From NCBI GenBank assembly GCA_000310025.1, contig FN649740.1, positions 511,805 through 575,804 on the forward strand: a DNA stretch of 64,000 nucleotides, written 5' to 3'. The notes under the pieces were generated by a model. The model was not told where the DNA came from. It saw nothing but the letters and a program-made list of their open reading frames with translations, and did not search any database. The DNA is from Ectocarpus siliculosus (taxonomy: Eukaryota > Sar > Phaeophyceae > Ectocarpales > Ectocarpaceae). Every line of letters starts with the position of its first letter. Position 1 is the first letter of the stretch. The translations under genes and the position numbers were made by a program. Below, in pieces: positions 1 to 11,700 of this stretch.

Positions 1-438
1 GAGCAGGATGAGCCGCTTCTCTGTTAAATTGAATGGATGCATTGCTGTATCGCCAGGTCGTGATTTTACCCTCATCCAATTTTGTCGGCTTTTGGGCTAG
101 ACAGGGGGTCTCATTTCAGGTCTAGCGTCAATGCTTGAGTCAGCATGTCTGCACTCCCACCTTTTAGTGATGTCTGGCATCAGGAACTTCTGTTGTCGTT
201 TTCAATCAACACGGCGTTGACAGAGTAGAATACTGTATATGTCTTGTTCTTGTTTTCATGTTTTCACAGTTGCCGGACCCTATGCGACCTTACGTGATTC
301 TGTCATCTCCAGTATGGCGTGTCCAAGCCGCTCGTCTTGTTGTTCGTTCCTCGATTCCATCCCCATGTTATCTGATCTTGTTGTTTTCCGTCTTGGGGCC
401 TGTGTGATTCCCCCCCCCCCCCTCCCCCTTAACAACAG
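1..438 (+). other. Intron of the poly(A)-binding protein gene
   Basis: No coding segment can be supported here. The stretch is T-rich, has stops in all forward frames, and ends in a C-rich tract followed by a good 3' splice site (AACAACAG, AG at 437-438) directly before the first visible PABP exon. It is read as the 3' part of an intron whose 5' splice site lies to the left of the window. Confidence 0.7.
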
Positions 439-2458
439 GAGATGCCCGATGGCGAGGGCACGACGACCTTGTACTGCGCCCGCGCCCAGAAGAAGAGCGA
501 GCGTGCGCGCGAGCTGCAGTCGAAGCACGACCAGGTGAAGATGGAGCGCATGAACAAGTTCCAGGGCGTGAACGTGTACGTGAAGAACCTGGACGAGGGC
601 GTGACGGAGGACGCGATGCGCGAGGCGTTCGCCCCGTACGGCACGATCACGAGCGCGCGCGTCATGGTGGACAACTCGAACAACAACCAGAGCAAGGGCT
701 TCGGGTTCGTGTGCTTCTCGGCCCCGGAGGAGGCCACCAAGGCCATCACCGAGATGAACGGGAAGATGCTGCTCAACAAGCCCATCTACGTGGCCCTGGC
801 GCAGAGGCGCGAGGTGCGCCGCACCCAGCTCGAGGCGCAGTTCGCGCAGCGCACCGGTGGGATGCCCCCCCGCGGCATGCCCATGGCCCCCGGCGCCCAG
901 GGAATGTACGGCATGCCTTACTGGATGGGAGCCCAGCCCGGCATGCCCCAGCAGCCTCGGCAGTTCATGATGCCGCAGATGATGCCCAGGGGCCCCCGCG
1001 GACCCATGCCCGCCTACGGAGGCCGCGGCAACTACCCCATGCCTGCCTACGCCACCCCCGGACAGGTGACTTGGTTGTCAAGGCCGCCGGCCCACTTGAT
1101 TCAGCAGTTCCGCCTCGTCCTTTGCTCTTTTATTATCCGTTGCCCTCTCAATGTTCGCTGTAATCAAATGTTGTGGTGCTCTTTTTTGGTAGCCGTGTTT
1201 CGAGTGACGTCGGTTTTCCGTGGAGGGATGGATGGCCTCATGCACATACTTATCCGGAGTGCTTATGTCTTTTCCTTTGTCCCTGGGCGAGTGGCATTGA
1301 AACTGTGATTCCCGAAAATGTTCCGCTCTTGTCTTGGAAATATCTGCGTACACTACAATTGCAATTTTCCCCTCACTCTGTTGACGGCCATTTTTGCGTG
1401 TTTTCTCGGCGTTTCCTGTTCATCAGCAGCAACAGATGCCCGGGCAGCCGCAGCCTCGCCGCGGAGCTGGTCCCCGCCAGCAGCGCGGACAGCCCCAGCC
1501 CCAGGGGGGACGCGGAGGACCTCAGGGAAGGGGAATGCCCCAGCAGCCTCAGGTATGCACCAGCGAGACTTGTCCTGTGTTAGGATGGTCGATCTTGGGA
1601 GTCGTCTTGAGAGTGTACGGTGTGAGATGTGCCAGTGAGGTTGCGGATGAGGCACGGGTCGTGAGAGGTGCCTTTCGTTCGCGATCAACAACAGCTGTCA
1701 AATGGCACTATTATACATAGCTTTCTGGGGTCTTAAGATTTTTTTTCCGGTAGTGCGGATACCAAGGACCGATTAGAGCGCACACAAGGGTTTGTCCCGC
1801 ACCCAACTCGGCGGTTGGACGCTGTTGCCTGAGTCGTATAGGTGTGAGGCTGTGGCTGTGCATCCAGGAAGCGTGAACGGTGTAAGGGTGCAGCTTGGTT
1901 GATACAGTCGAGCTCGTCGAAAGGAGAAATGGGCATCTCGATGGGGGTTTGGTTTTCGGCAAAGCAAAGACGCGCCCTCGGGCCGTGCTGGCTTAAGGAC
2001 CTACGGTCAAACACTCGGCTATTTTCAGACTGTCGAGCTGTGGCGTACACCATCGATTCTGCTGTTGTCCTGGTGCTGAGGCCAATGTCCGGTGTGAAGC
2101 CTGCGTCGGTAGTCAACGTGCTGCGTGTTTGCGCTGCTCTGTTGACGTTTTTGCGACTGTTGTCAAGCTCACTGTTCGTCGGCACAAGTTTGTGACTTCC
2201 TTCAATGGGCGAAATCTGCCTGCCGTGTTTTTGGGCAGCTTACTTAGGCGGTTTTACACTTGTCCCAAAATAGAGAGAGGAAAGAGCTCCACTTTTGCAC
2301 TGTATTGGGTTCTGTATAGAATTAGTCTCACGATTTGCCCCGCCTCGCGCCATTTACTCGTTTCCCAGGGTCCCGGAGGCCCCGGCCGCGGCAACTTCAA
2401 GTACACCCAGGGCGTCCGCAACCAGCAGCCCGGAGCCCCCAACATGCCTCCCCAGCAG

Positions 2459-2491
<33 letters not shown>

Positions 2492-3245
2492 GGTGCCCCC
2501 CAGCAGCAGTCCATGCCGGCCCCCGGCCCGCAGGCTGCGCCAGCCACGAACGAGTCTCTGTCTGCGGCGGCTCTCGCCGCTGCGCCCCCGGAGAAGCAGA
2601 AGAACATGATCGGGGAGCGCCTGTACCCTCTCATCTACGAGGGCCAGCCGGCCCTGGCTGGAAAGATCACCGGTAAGAGAGAAAGCCCATCCCCTTTGCG
2701 CCCCTCGCCTTTAAATGCATATGAGCATCGTGTGCGTTATCAGCTTGTGGTGGTTATTCGTGGGGGCTACTGCTATGAATTTTTGCGGAATGTACAGGAG
2801 AGGTTGCAAGAGCTGCTGGTTGAGATTACCGCAGGACCAAGAATTTTTTTTTTGCATGTAGAGGTCGGCTTGGAGAGATTGGCAGTCTCTTGGCACTGTG
2901 TCACTGTAGGTGCCATCCTGAAAACGTGCTTCTCTGCCGCAGGTCTTGATGTATGTTTTGGCCGGTACCACAGTACTCTTAAGGCTTCTGCATGCTTGTT
3001 GTACATCACAATCCCGAATCTTTTGCCGAGCTTCGCTCGCCATTGGAGCGTCCTCTCGACCTTACTCTTGCATCCGCGTCCTCTGGTCTATACTGCCGCG
3101 TTTGCTCTCCCTCGTCTCCCCAGGCATGCTCCTCGAGATGGACAACGGAGAGCTCCTCCACCTGCTCGAGTCCCCGGATTCTCTCGCTGCGAAGATCAAC
3201 GAGGCTCTGCAGGTCCTGAGCGAGCACCAGCAGGAGAACAACTAG
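439..3245 (+). CDS. PABP: Polyadenylate-binding protein, C-terminal part (5' exons outside the window)
   Basis: Cytoplasmic poly(A)-binding protein, which coats mRNA tails and recruits translation and deadenylation factors. Four exons are visible: 439-1065, 1427-1552, 2369-2672 and 3124-3245 (stop TAG). The introns are GT-AG and phases close (0, 0, 1). The first exon holds the end of the RRM3 linker ([10 protein letters not shown]) and a full RRM4 with RNP2 VNVYVKNL and RNP1 KGFGFVCF, ending in the family hallmark [12 protein letters not shown] Met/Pro/Gly-rich linker and a run of 13 Gln (exon 3) follow. Exons 3-4 together encode the MLLE (PABC) domain, starting at [21 protein letters not shown] and running through [15 protein letters not shown] to the C-terminus, which binds PAM2-motif partners. 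The residues fit the family very closely. RRM1-3 must lie upstream. Exon 2 has a CAGCAG tandem acceptor, so the number of Gln at that junction may vary. Confidence 0.95.
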
Positions 3246-5714
3246 GCGAACACCAACGAACCGCGCAGTTGGAAGCGTTGCCACCAAGAACACCCGGCGG
3301 CGTAGTAGATCGTCTTGCGCCTCGGTCGCTGTTTCGATTGATTCGAGGGATCCTGGTTCGTTGGAGCGGACTCGTGCTGGTTGAGCTGTCCCCACCAACG
3401 CTCGCTTTCGACTACCTCACGTTTTGCCTGTAGGGGTAGTTAAGGTGTGCTCGTGGCTGTTTTGGTTCAATACCGTCCGAGTGTTTTTGAGTTGTACCAG
3501 TGCGAGGGGGGGAGGTCTGCGACAGGGTCAAATATGGAGGAGTCGGAACCTTCCCCAGCAAGAGGGTACTGCTGTAGTAGCGCGGGTTGCGGATGGGCTT
3601 TAGTGCGCAAGCATGTTCCGTTGGCCACCCCGCTTGTTTTTCGGTCTATACGGTACGCGTCTTCTGGTGGTTTTCTTGGTTACTTGTAGGCGTTTTTGCT
3701 GTCGTGTTGGCGTAAATTTTGTCGCTCCTTTTGGGGCGTCAAGTTGGTTGCCATCGTCACAGCACTGACTGCTGCTGTTGCTGCTTTCCCCTACGCTTGG
3801 TGCTTTTGCTTCGTTTTGTCTTGTTGGTTGTACCGCTGTCGGCCTTGTCGTGGGTCGTCTCTTGCTAACGCGGCCGGCCGCGCGTCTTGCTTCCCCCAAA
3901 CCACGTTGCTGTTGTAGTTCAAAGCTCTTCGCGGGGGTGGAAAAAAAAAAACTCTTCTCTTCATTGGGTGGTTTGTTGTCGTGCTCGGGCCGCGGCATGG
4001 TGTATCACCCCTGTTTTCGAGAGCGAAAGGCTCGAGGCATCTTTCTGGCGCCACACCGGAAGCACTTCGTTCGCGTTCCTGGATGTCGTGCGTTCGTGAT
4101 ACTGTCGCCGATGCAATGCACACCAAGCAAGGCCGTTGCGCGTTCGCGCAGCACCTTTGTTTCCTTCCTGCGTCCATGCCATGAGCGTTTCCCTTTCCTT
4201 CGTTCGATGGAGTCTCTCATCTTATCATCCTGTGTTCACCCTGTTGTTCATGTATCCCTACCGTCGAAGCGGCAGTCGTGGGCCCGAGGAGGACTTCGAG
4301 TTTCCATGCCAACCGTCCTTCCTGACCGTTGTATGCGTGAAATCACGCTTTCCTTTGAACGAGTAGTCTTCTAGTCTTCATTGTTTGATTTCCCGCGCTA
4401 CTACTACTGTTACAAGAACAGACTTAATTTTCGGAGGCATATTCATGTTCACAGATGGATGGCGGAAAGACAACAGCAGTCATTATTAGGACCTGTGTTA
4501 CCCTGGCTGGTGAATCCAGCATTCATTGTATACATACCGAAAGGAAGGTGCAGCATCACAACACCACCGACGTCGACAGGAACGGGATGACCAAAAAGAC
4601 GGAAGACAGAGAAGGTGTATGGATGTCAGATGTCCGAGTGCAGCCTTACGACTGATTTGCTAACCCTGATTACACTCCTCCGTACCCTCATGGAGACATT
4701 CGCTCCGGATTTAGATACGTACGTGGTTGTGTGTGCCCTGTTTTTGTTGTTGAGTTGTTGTTTCTCTCACATTAATTAGCTCTATAATCCACAAAAATGT
4801 GGAGCCCGTGGTCGCAAAACCCGGCACATACGAGGCCCCGTTGAAACAAGACAAGAATAGAGTACAAACCACTCGGACAAAGAAAACAAAATGATAAAAA
4901 GAAAAGAACAGCTACCGCACCGACCGGTCGAGAAAAGGAGCCCTAGGAAACCGATCAAAATAAAACAAGACAAAAATAAAGGCAGAAATAAAAAGGGAAA
5001 AAGGAGCGCTTTTCCCACACCCGCCTAAAAAATCAAAGGGTATCGTACCAGCATCAGGCACTACGCACCAGGGCATGGGAGTACGGCATGTTGTGTACGT
5101 TGGGGACTCCTCGCTCACTATTACTTACTGCTGCTGTCCCGTTGTTCTTCTTGCACGAGGTATGCATACAGGCGGTAGATGAAATATGACAGAAGGGCCT
5201 CTTGGTCCACAGATAAGTCACGTCGAGTTGGCTTAGCGTTATTCACAACAGTTTATTTTGATGCTCATGTGGTTGCGCAACACCCCGCTGCCCTCTTTTG
5301 CTTCCCCCGTTATTTCTCCCGCCCGAACACCACCCCGATGACCGTTAGCTGGTTAGCTGCCTATTATTGTGCCGAACCTTTTTTTTCTGTAATTCACGCG
5401 CGACACCTCACCCCGGTTGAAAAACGCCACAACGTTTTGAACCCCCCGGCCATCGAGAGATAATCCTGCCACCAGGATCACTTGGGCGTCAGGGGAACGC
5501 TGTCGCTGTAGTGGGACTACGCGGGGTGACGATGACGAAGTAGGCAGAGATTTTTCTTTTGGGTGTGCAGGGTATCGCTTGATCGGCGACTTGCCGTCGA
5601 AATCAGCGCTGAGCGTGGTTTTGGTTTGCGTGGCGCCAAAAGTCAAACTGCAAACGGCGGTTAGCCTCTTGGTCACTTTTTCTAGGTGGCGGCGGGTAGA
5701 GAGGGCCCGAGGCC
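3246..5714 (+). other. PABP 3' UTR and spacer to the kinase gene
   Basis: About 2.5 kb without a convincing exon. Open frames are short, shift often and resemble no family. The first part is probably the PABP 3' UTR, which is typically long in brown algae. It contains a poly-A run at 3941-3951 and one copy of the recurring 10-base motif TACTGCTGTA (3567-3576). Around 4850-5030 the DNA becomes A-rich. No poly(A) signal or promoter could be assigned. The last few hundred bases probably hold the promoter and 5' UTR of the kinase gene. Confidence 0.5.
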
Positions 5715-8700
5715 ATGTCGTGGCTGGAGGGATCGCCGAAGCACCAGGGATCCAAGGCCAAGCCAGCACCGGGATCGAGTGCAAGAGGTTTGTGGTCGTC
5801 CTCTACGACCAGGTGCGAGACGACAACGAGCACCACCGCTCTGTTGCTGTGGAAGGATTAGCAACGTGTTCAATTCCTCTGCTGCTGCTTCTGCAACCCG
5901 TAGTTACAGAGAGGCCCTTATAGCTGAGCCTCCTTGCTCTCTCCGTTTTCTCTGTCTGATGGAGCCTTGCACGGAGCATTGCATGCGAACGGACTTATCT
6001 AGCGGCTGCTGCTTCGGCCGTTGCGTTTGTGGCCTTGCGACGCCGGTTGTATCTGACGAGGAAGGTGCATATACATTTTACATGCACACAGCCAGCACTA
6101 CTTGTAAGCTCACTTGTCTCTCAACCCCTACTTTGAATTCCCCGAGACGCGTTGATGGCCAAGAGGATGACACGGCTCTCCTACCATTGCCCCCGATCTA
6201 AACGACGTACAACGATCGACATCTAGTCTATGGTGATATGCACACAGCTGTACTACCTTTTTTTGCAGGCCCATGCGTCGCACGATGACGCGTGCCGGAT
6301 GGCCGGTTAAAGTATATGCTTCGGGATTCGAAAAGTGCGTACCGTCTCTCACGACCTGTACCCTTGAGTCCAGCGGTGCCACACCTACTCTCACGTTTTT
6401 GCGAACACCCGCTTTGCAAGTTCTAGTACATATGGTTGCGGCCAAGCCTGCGTGGGTGCTGCTGCGCGCTAGCCGCGTACGCGTGCCACACAGCAGCGTG
6501 CCACATTCTGTGATTGGTCCTGTGATCCTGTGATACGAGGTGCTCAGAGAGCCAGTATCGCTGCGCAGCACTAAGGATGACTGGAATTGACACATTTTTC
6601 AACACAATTTTTCTTCGCGGGTCGTTCAAAAAAAATTACGAGTTTTTCAGTCCTTCGTTTATCTGAAAACAGATTTCCCACGGGTGCGCTTATACCTCAA
6701 AGGTACTTTTCATCATGAGAAGCACCACCGTGTCACGCCTGAGCCATGCCGGCCAATGAAAGCACCTCAAATACATATATCTGATGGTGACCCTACCTGT
6801 CTGTTTGGTTCCCAATACGAGAAAATACACCTGTTTTGTGCAGGTACTGCTGTATGTGTACGTTGGCGCGTAAACCCATTGGGACTGGTAGGGAAGTCGA
6901 CCGGTAGATGTCGACGTGCTGCTGTGTATCCTTTCGGCGTGCTCTCTTCCTGCTTCCCTCTCGGGCGGCATGCATGAAACAAGAACATTTATCATTTCCA
7001 AAACCAAAACACGGCCGGTCTGATGAGAACGACTTAGAGGCATGTGTGTTTTCGGTCTCATGTCACACCACAAATTGTCAATACACATGCCCTCCTCCAA
7101 CGTTTTGCCTTCATCCATGGCATCGGCAAAGAGCACAACTGACAAGAGCCAAACAGTCATCCAAGTCACAGCGCTTCTGTTCTCCCCTCGCTTTTGTGGC
7201 AACTACCAGGACGTATGGAAGCAGCAGGCGACCAACGTCGAGCCTGCGCGGCTCCGCAGCCTCCGGGCCAAAGGCGGGGGGTCTGTTCAGGGGCCACACC
7301 CCCGCGGGTGGGGCGGGAGGGGGGCAGTACGGCTTGACCAGAGTGGGGCTATCGTCTGCCTACGATGAGGACCCGAAGTCACCTTTGGGTGACGACTCGT
7401 TGGCGTCGAGGGCTTCCCCCGAGCTTGATTCTTCCCCCATCGTGCTGACGTCGTTCGCGTGAGTGTTTCGTTCGAGAGAGTGTTAAAAGTTGGAGGAGCA
7501 GTCAAGAGCCTCCACGAAACAAGCAGAGATCCATGTTTCAAATTGCAGCGAGGATGCCAATGTATCTTGCGACACCCCTCCTTTGATCTCATTTTGGATG
7601 GATTTTTGTATCTAGTGCATTTTTAAGCATCCTCGGTATGTATGCACCAGTCCAAAGCCGGGAGTGCGGCCCTGACGGTTTTTCTTATGTACGACCCGCT
7701 GTAAGCCGCGCTTGTTGTGTATTGATTGCGTCTCTGCTTTGCAAGCATTGTGGTACATGTTGTTTGTTGCTCTGGTTGGGACCTGCTGCTCCCTTTTACC
7801 TTGAGCCTGTCTGCCCTACTTCCTTCCACATCTTGTTGCGTTTTGAGGTGGTCACCAGGCTGAACACACAGCTGGGACAGATGTGCAATGCAGGCGGAGG
7901 CTTGCCCAGAGTACGGTGTACCCAACCTCACCCGTCCGTGGAAAGTCCACCACGGGACATGACTGCCCGTCCAAACATGAACCGCTCATGATCCTAATGC
8001 TGTTTTTCAGAAGAAATGGTCCAACCTTTTAAGAGGTCGGTTGTAGCACAACGCGAGAGCCAGTCACACGGCACCAATATCGCCGTACCAAAGCGTCCAA
8101 AGGTCCGATAGGTGGCCTGGTGCGGTTCTCAACGCCTCCGTTTGTCTCCCCGAACTGTTGCTCGTATCCACAGCAAACGTGGCTTGGATCTCGACCTAGA
8201 ATCTCCCGGCGACAGCGCTGCCGCTGCGGCCGCTGCCCCCTCCGACCCAAAGGCAGCCGGCAGGAAGGCCAAGAAGACGACCGCGCGTGCCCGGAAAGGC
8301 GCTAGTCGAAGTCGAGCTGCGAGGTCGTCCTCTGCTGACCCTACCCCAAAGGGAGAGGCGGGGACACCAGCGATGGAGGAGGTGGATGCACCGGCGCCCG
8401 CCCCCAAGCGCAAGGTACCCGCCGCCCGCAAGACTCGGGCGGCGAGGCGTGCCGGCGCTGGCGGCGCTGGCGGCGCAAGTGATTCCGCCGTAATCTCCGA
8501 AATCTCCGGCACCGGCCAAGAGGAGGGGGTTGTTGCGGAGGGGGGCCGACCACGGGCATCGTCGTCATCGCAGCAGAGTGTTCGTCGGGAGCGGTCACCG
8601 ACGAGGAGGGGAGCCGGGAGGCCGGAGCGGTGGGCCGATCGTGGTGGCGGCGGGGAGTCGGCGGGGAGGGGGCCTTCCTCTCCCCTGTCGAGTCCGCTGA

Positions 8701-11700
8701 GGCCAATCACGAACTACACGTCGGAAGGGGACAGGCCACCGCGCACGAAGGCAAAGGTGAACATGGGTGTCGTGTATGGTCGAGGGTAAGGGATGGATGG
8801 ATCGACCGCTACCGCCTCTAGACTAGGATCGATCTAAGGTACGTTTGTTCTCCGCCTGAAACCGGCCTACACCCAGCATGCATCAGTTGACGGCAGTCTT
8901 GTTTTCTATGTGGGAGGAAGTAGAACTGCTTCGAGGAACGCCGTAAGGGTAAGAGTACCGCCGTGTTCGCACGTCGATTGTGTAAAACGAATCGTAGGTT
9001 TTGTGTAACGCATCACCGGTGGTTGTTCTGGTTGTTCTCTCGGGCCGGCCGTTTGGCATGCAATCGTTATTTCAGGTCGCCGGTGCCAAGACGTGTGCAA
9101 CCGCTGCCGGAGGCGGGGAGAACTACAGCAGCAACGGCGGTGGCGGCGACGGCAGCAGCAAGAGCAGCAGCTCGGAAGAAGAAGAGGAATGGCGAGACGA
9201 CGGCATGGACTTCACGAGGAGCGCGTCGTTGAACGTCGGCAACGGCAACGGTAAGGCGAAGGAGGCCGGCAGCATCCGGCCATCCAACCCCAAGCCCGGC
9301 GGTGGCCGCCGTCGCAAGGGCGAAAGCAAGACCAAGCGCGCTGCCCCTCTTCCTGCCGCCACGCGGGGGTCGAGAAGCAGCGCGAGGGGCAAGATGCGCG
9401 CAGAAGCAGCAGCGGCGGCGGCGGCGGCGGCGGTGGCGGTGGCGGTTGACGATCCGTTGTCCGACGGCGGTGACGATTCTGAGGGGTCCAATTGCGACAA
9501 GTTTGACGAGGACAATCACCTATCGCCGATAGTCCCTACACCTCTCCTGTCCCCGGGAGGTGCGCGTGGTGTCAATCGTTTGCCGGAGTTCAGGGGGGTG
9601 GGTTTGTTTTGGACAGTTTTGCTCTCTCTGCAGGACAAGGGTTTGGATTTTTCGCGGCCCACCATCGTCCCGTATTGTTTCCGCGGGGCCTTGAAGGGGT
9701 TGATGCTGGGAGGTGGTGTTTGCAAAAGAGAGTTATTTATAGACCTGTAGACCCCCCGGGGAAGAATATTTCATGGGGTTGTTAGAATGTGTGGCACCCA
9801 CTGCCCTGGCGTAGTGGCTTGCACCACCTCAAGCCGTCGCTGCCCGAGGCTGAGTCACTGCTGTCCCCCCCCCCCCCCCCCGCCCTGGCCAATGATGATC
9901 GTGTGCAGGCGCAGCTTCCTTAGAAGTCAAACTTTCCCTCGACAGCAGCGCCGAGGGCATTCTTGTGGGAGACAAGCGGCCCCGTGGGAGCAAGAGGGGT
10001 GCCCGTGGCGTGGAAGACGCCACAACGCTGCACAGAAGCAGCCGAAGCCGACACCTCAGCCCCATGATCCCTGTTTCTGGGAGCTTGGTCAGGCATGGTG
10101 CGTGCGACAGCTCCGGGCTTGCTGTTGGTGTTCTTCCCCCACCCCCTGCCCCATAGTCTGGGCCGACGAAAACCCGACAAACCTGTCCGTCCGGGCATTG
10201 TAGGGATGCGAGGTCAATGGCCTAACGATACGGCATGCGTTTACAATATGAGTACCCTCTCCCCCCCCCCTCGGTGTTTGCCATCGGGGTTGGGGTTTCG
10301 TCGCTTGGCAGCGATGTTGTAAAACAAGCCGATCACTTCGTGAGCTCGGCAACCAGGTTACCGTTTTTTTTTTTTCCTTTTTTTTTTTGCGGTAACCATG
10401 CATGGTGGTCGAGCAGATTATGTTGTGCGGGGTCGAGAACCTTCACTCCGCGCAAGGGGGATAATCGCACCACGTTGTGATCTCTCCTGCGTGCCCCCCT
10501 GTTCGTCTGTCTGTGTTGTATGCCTCGTCAGGTTTCAGTGTTGAAGAAGAAAACGACAGCGAGCTCGACGACGCCGTGATCGATGCGACAGGAGACGACA
10601 GCGATGACCTAGACGATGTCGTTATAGACTTAACTTCATCGTCTACCGACGTGATCCCAAGGCCCAAACCGCCGTGCCCGACTACGACAACGGCGGGAAG
10701 CGCACCTGCGGTGGCCTCATCCACATCCAGCATACTCAAGCGGGCCGCCCCCGACCCCACGGACTTGAAGGCCCACGCGTCTGCGCCAGCGCTAGCGATG
10801 ACCACCAGCCCGGCTTTGGTCGGACTCAGCAGACGGCCGCGCCGCGAGGCCCAGAGGGTCACCCACGGGGAGAAGAGGGCGCCGGCTCTGGCTCAAGCGT
10901 CCTCAGTGGAAGATCTCGCCCGTGGGGGGTGGGGGGACGACAGCCCCCCCGCCAGGCTATCCCGGTCTTTGTCGTTGTCGCAGACCTCGGCGCCCTCCGC
11001 TTGGCACGGGGCCGCCGCCGCCGCCGCCGCCGCTGCCGGCTGCGCCAAGGTCACCCGGTCCTCCCACCGCCGCAGGTCCAGGGCCAACTCGACGTCGTCA
11101 CCCTTGCCGGTGCTGGAGATGTCCGCATCCATGCCGACCGGCGGCATCGGTCTTTCTGACGCCACAGCGGTAGCGAGGGAAGACTTCACCGCTCGCAGTT
11201 TCGGGTCGGTGGCCTCTCTCAGGCACAGGAGGAGAGGGAGCCTTGGCGGTGGCAGTGGCGGCGGCGGCGACGGCATCAAACACGCGCGGAGGAAGAGCTC
11301 CTGCGAGGTCTCTAGCGGAAGCAACGCGCCGTTGTCCCGCTCCCATCGCATGCCCAGTTTCAACCACGGGAACAGCCTACGGAACCCTGGCCGACCGGTC
11401 TCTCTTCCGCAGGGAATCATGGAGAGGGGAAGCCGCCGCGGCGGGGAAGAGATTCCGGGAGAGGCGTTGTCGATCGGCGGCGACGCCGGGTTCGGTTGGG
11501 TGTTGCGCTCTCCCGGCGCTCCCCCTGACGACCGCCGCCGGTCGAAATCGTTCGCGGGCGGCGCGAGGCCGAGCGCGACGCACGCGAGGTCCGACTCGAA
11601 CCCCGTGCGATCTTCTGGCGGTGGAGCGGCACAGTACCCCCCTGGTCTCGCCGGTGCCGCTTCCGTCGACATGTACGGCCTGTCGGGCGAATGGGCTAGA

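Noticed and set aside
2254-2634. Minus-strand frame with a poly-Cys run
   Set aside because: It is the complement of the poly-Gln tract in PABP exon 3.
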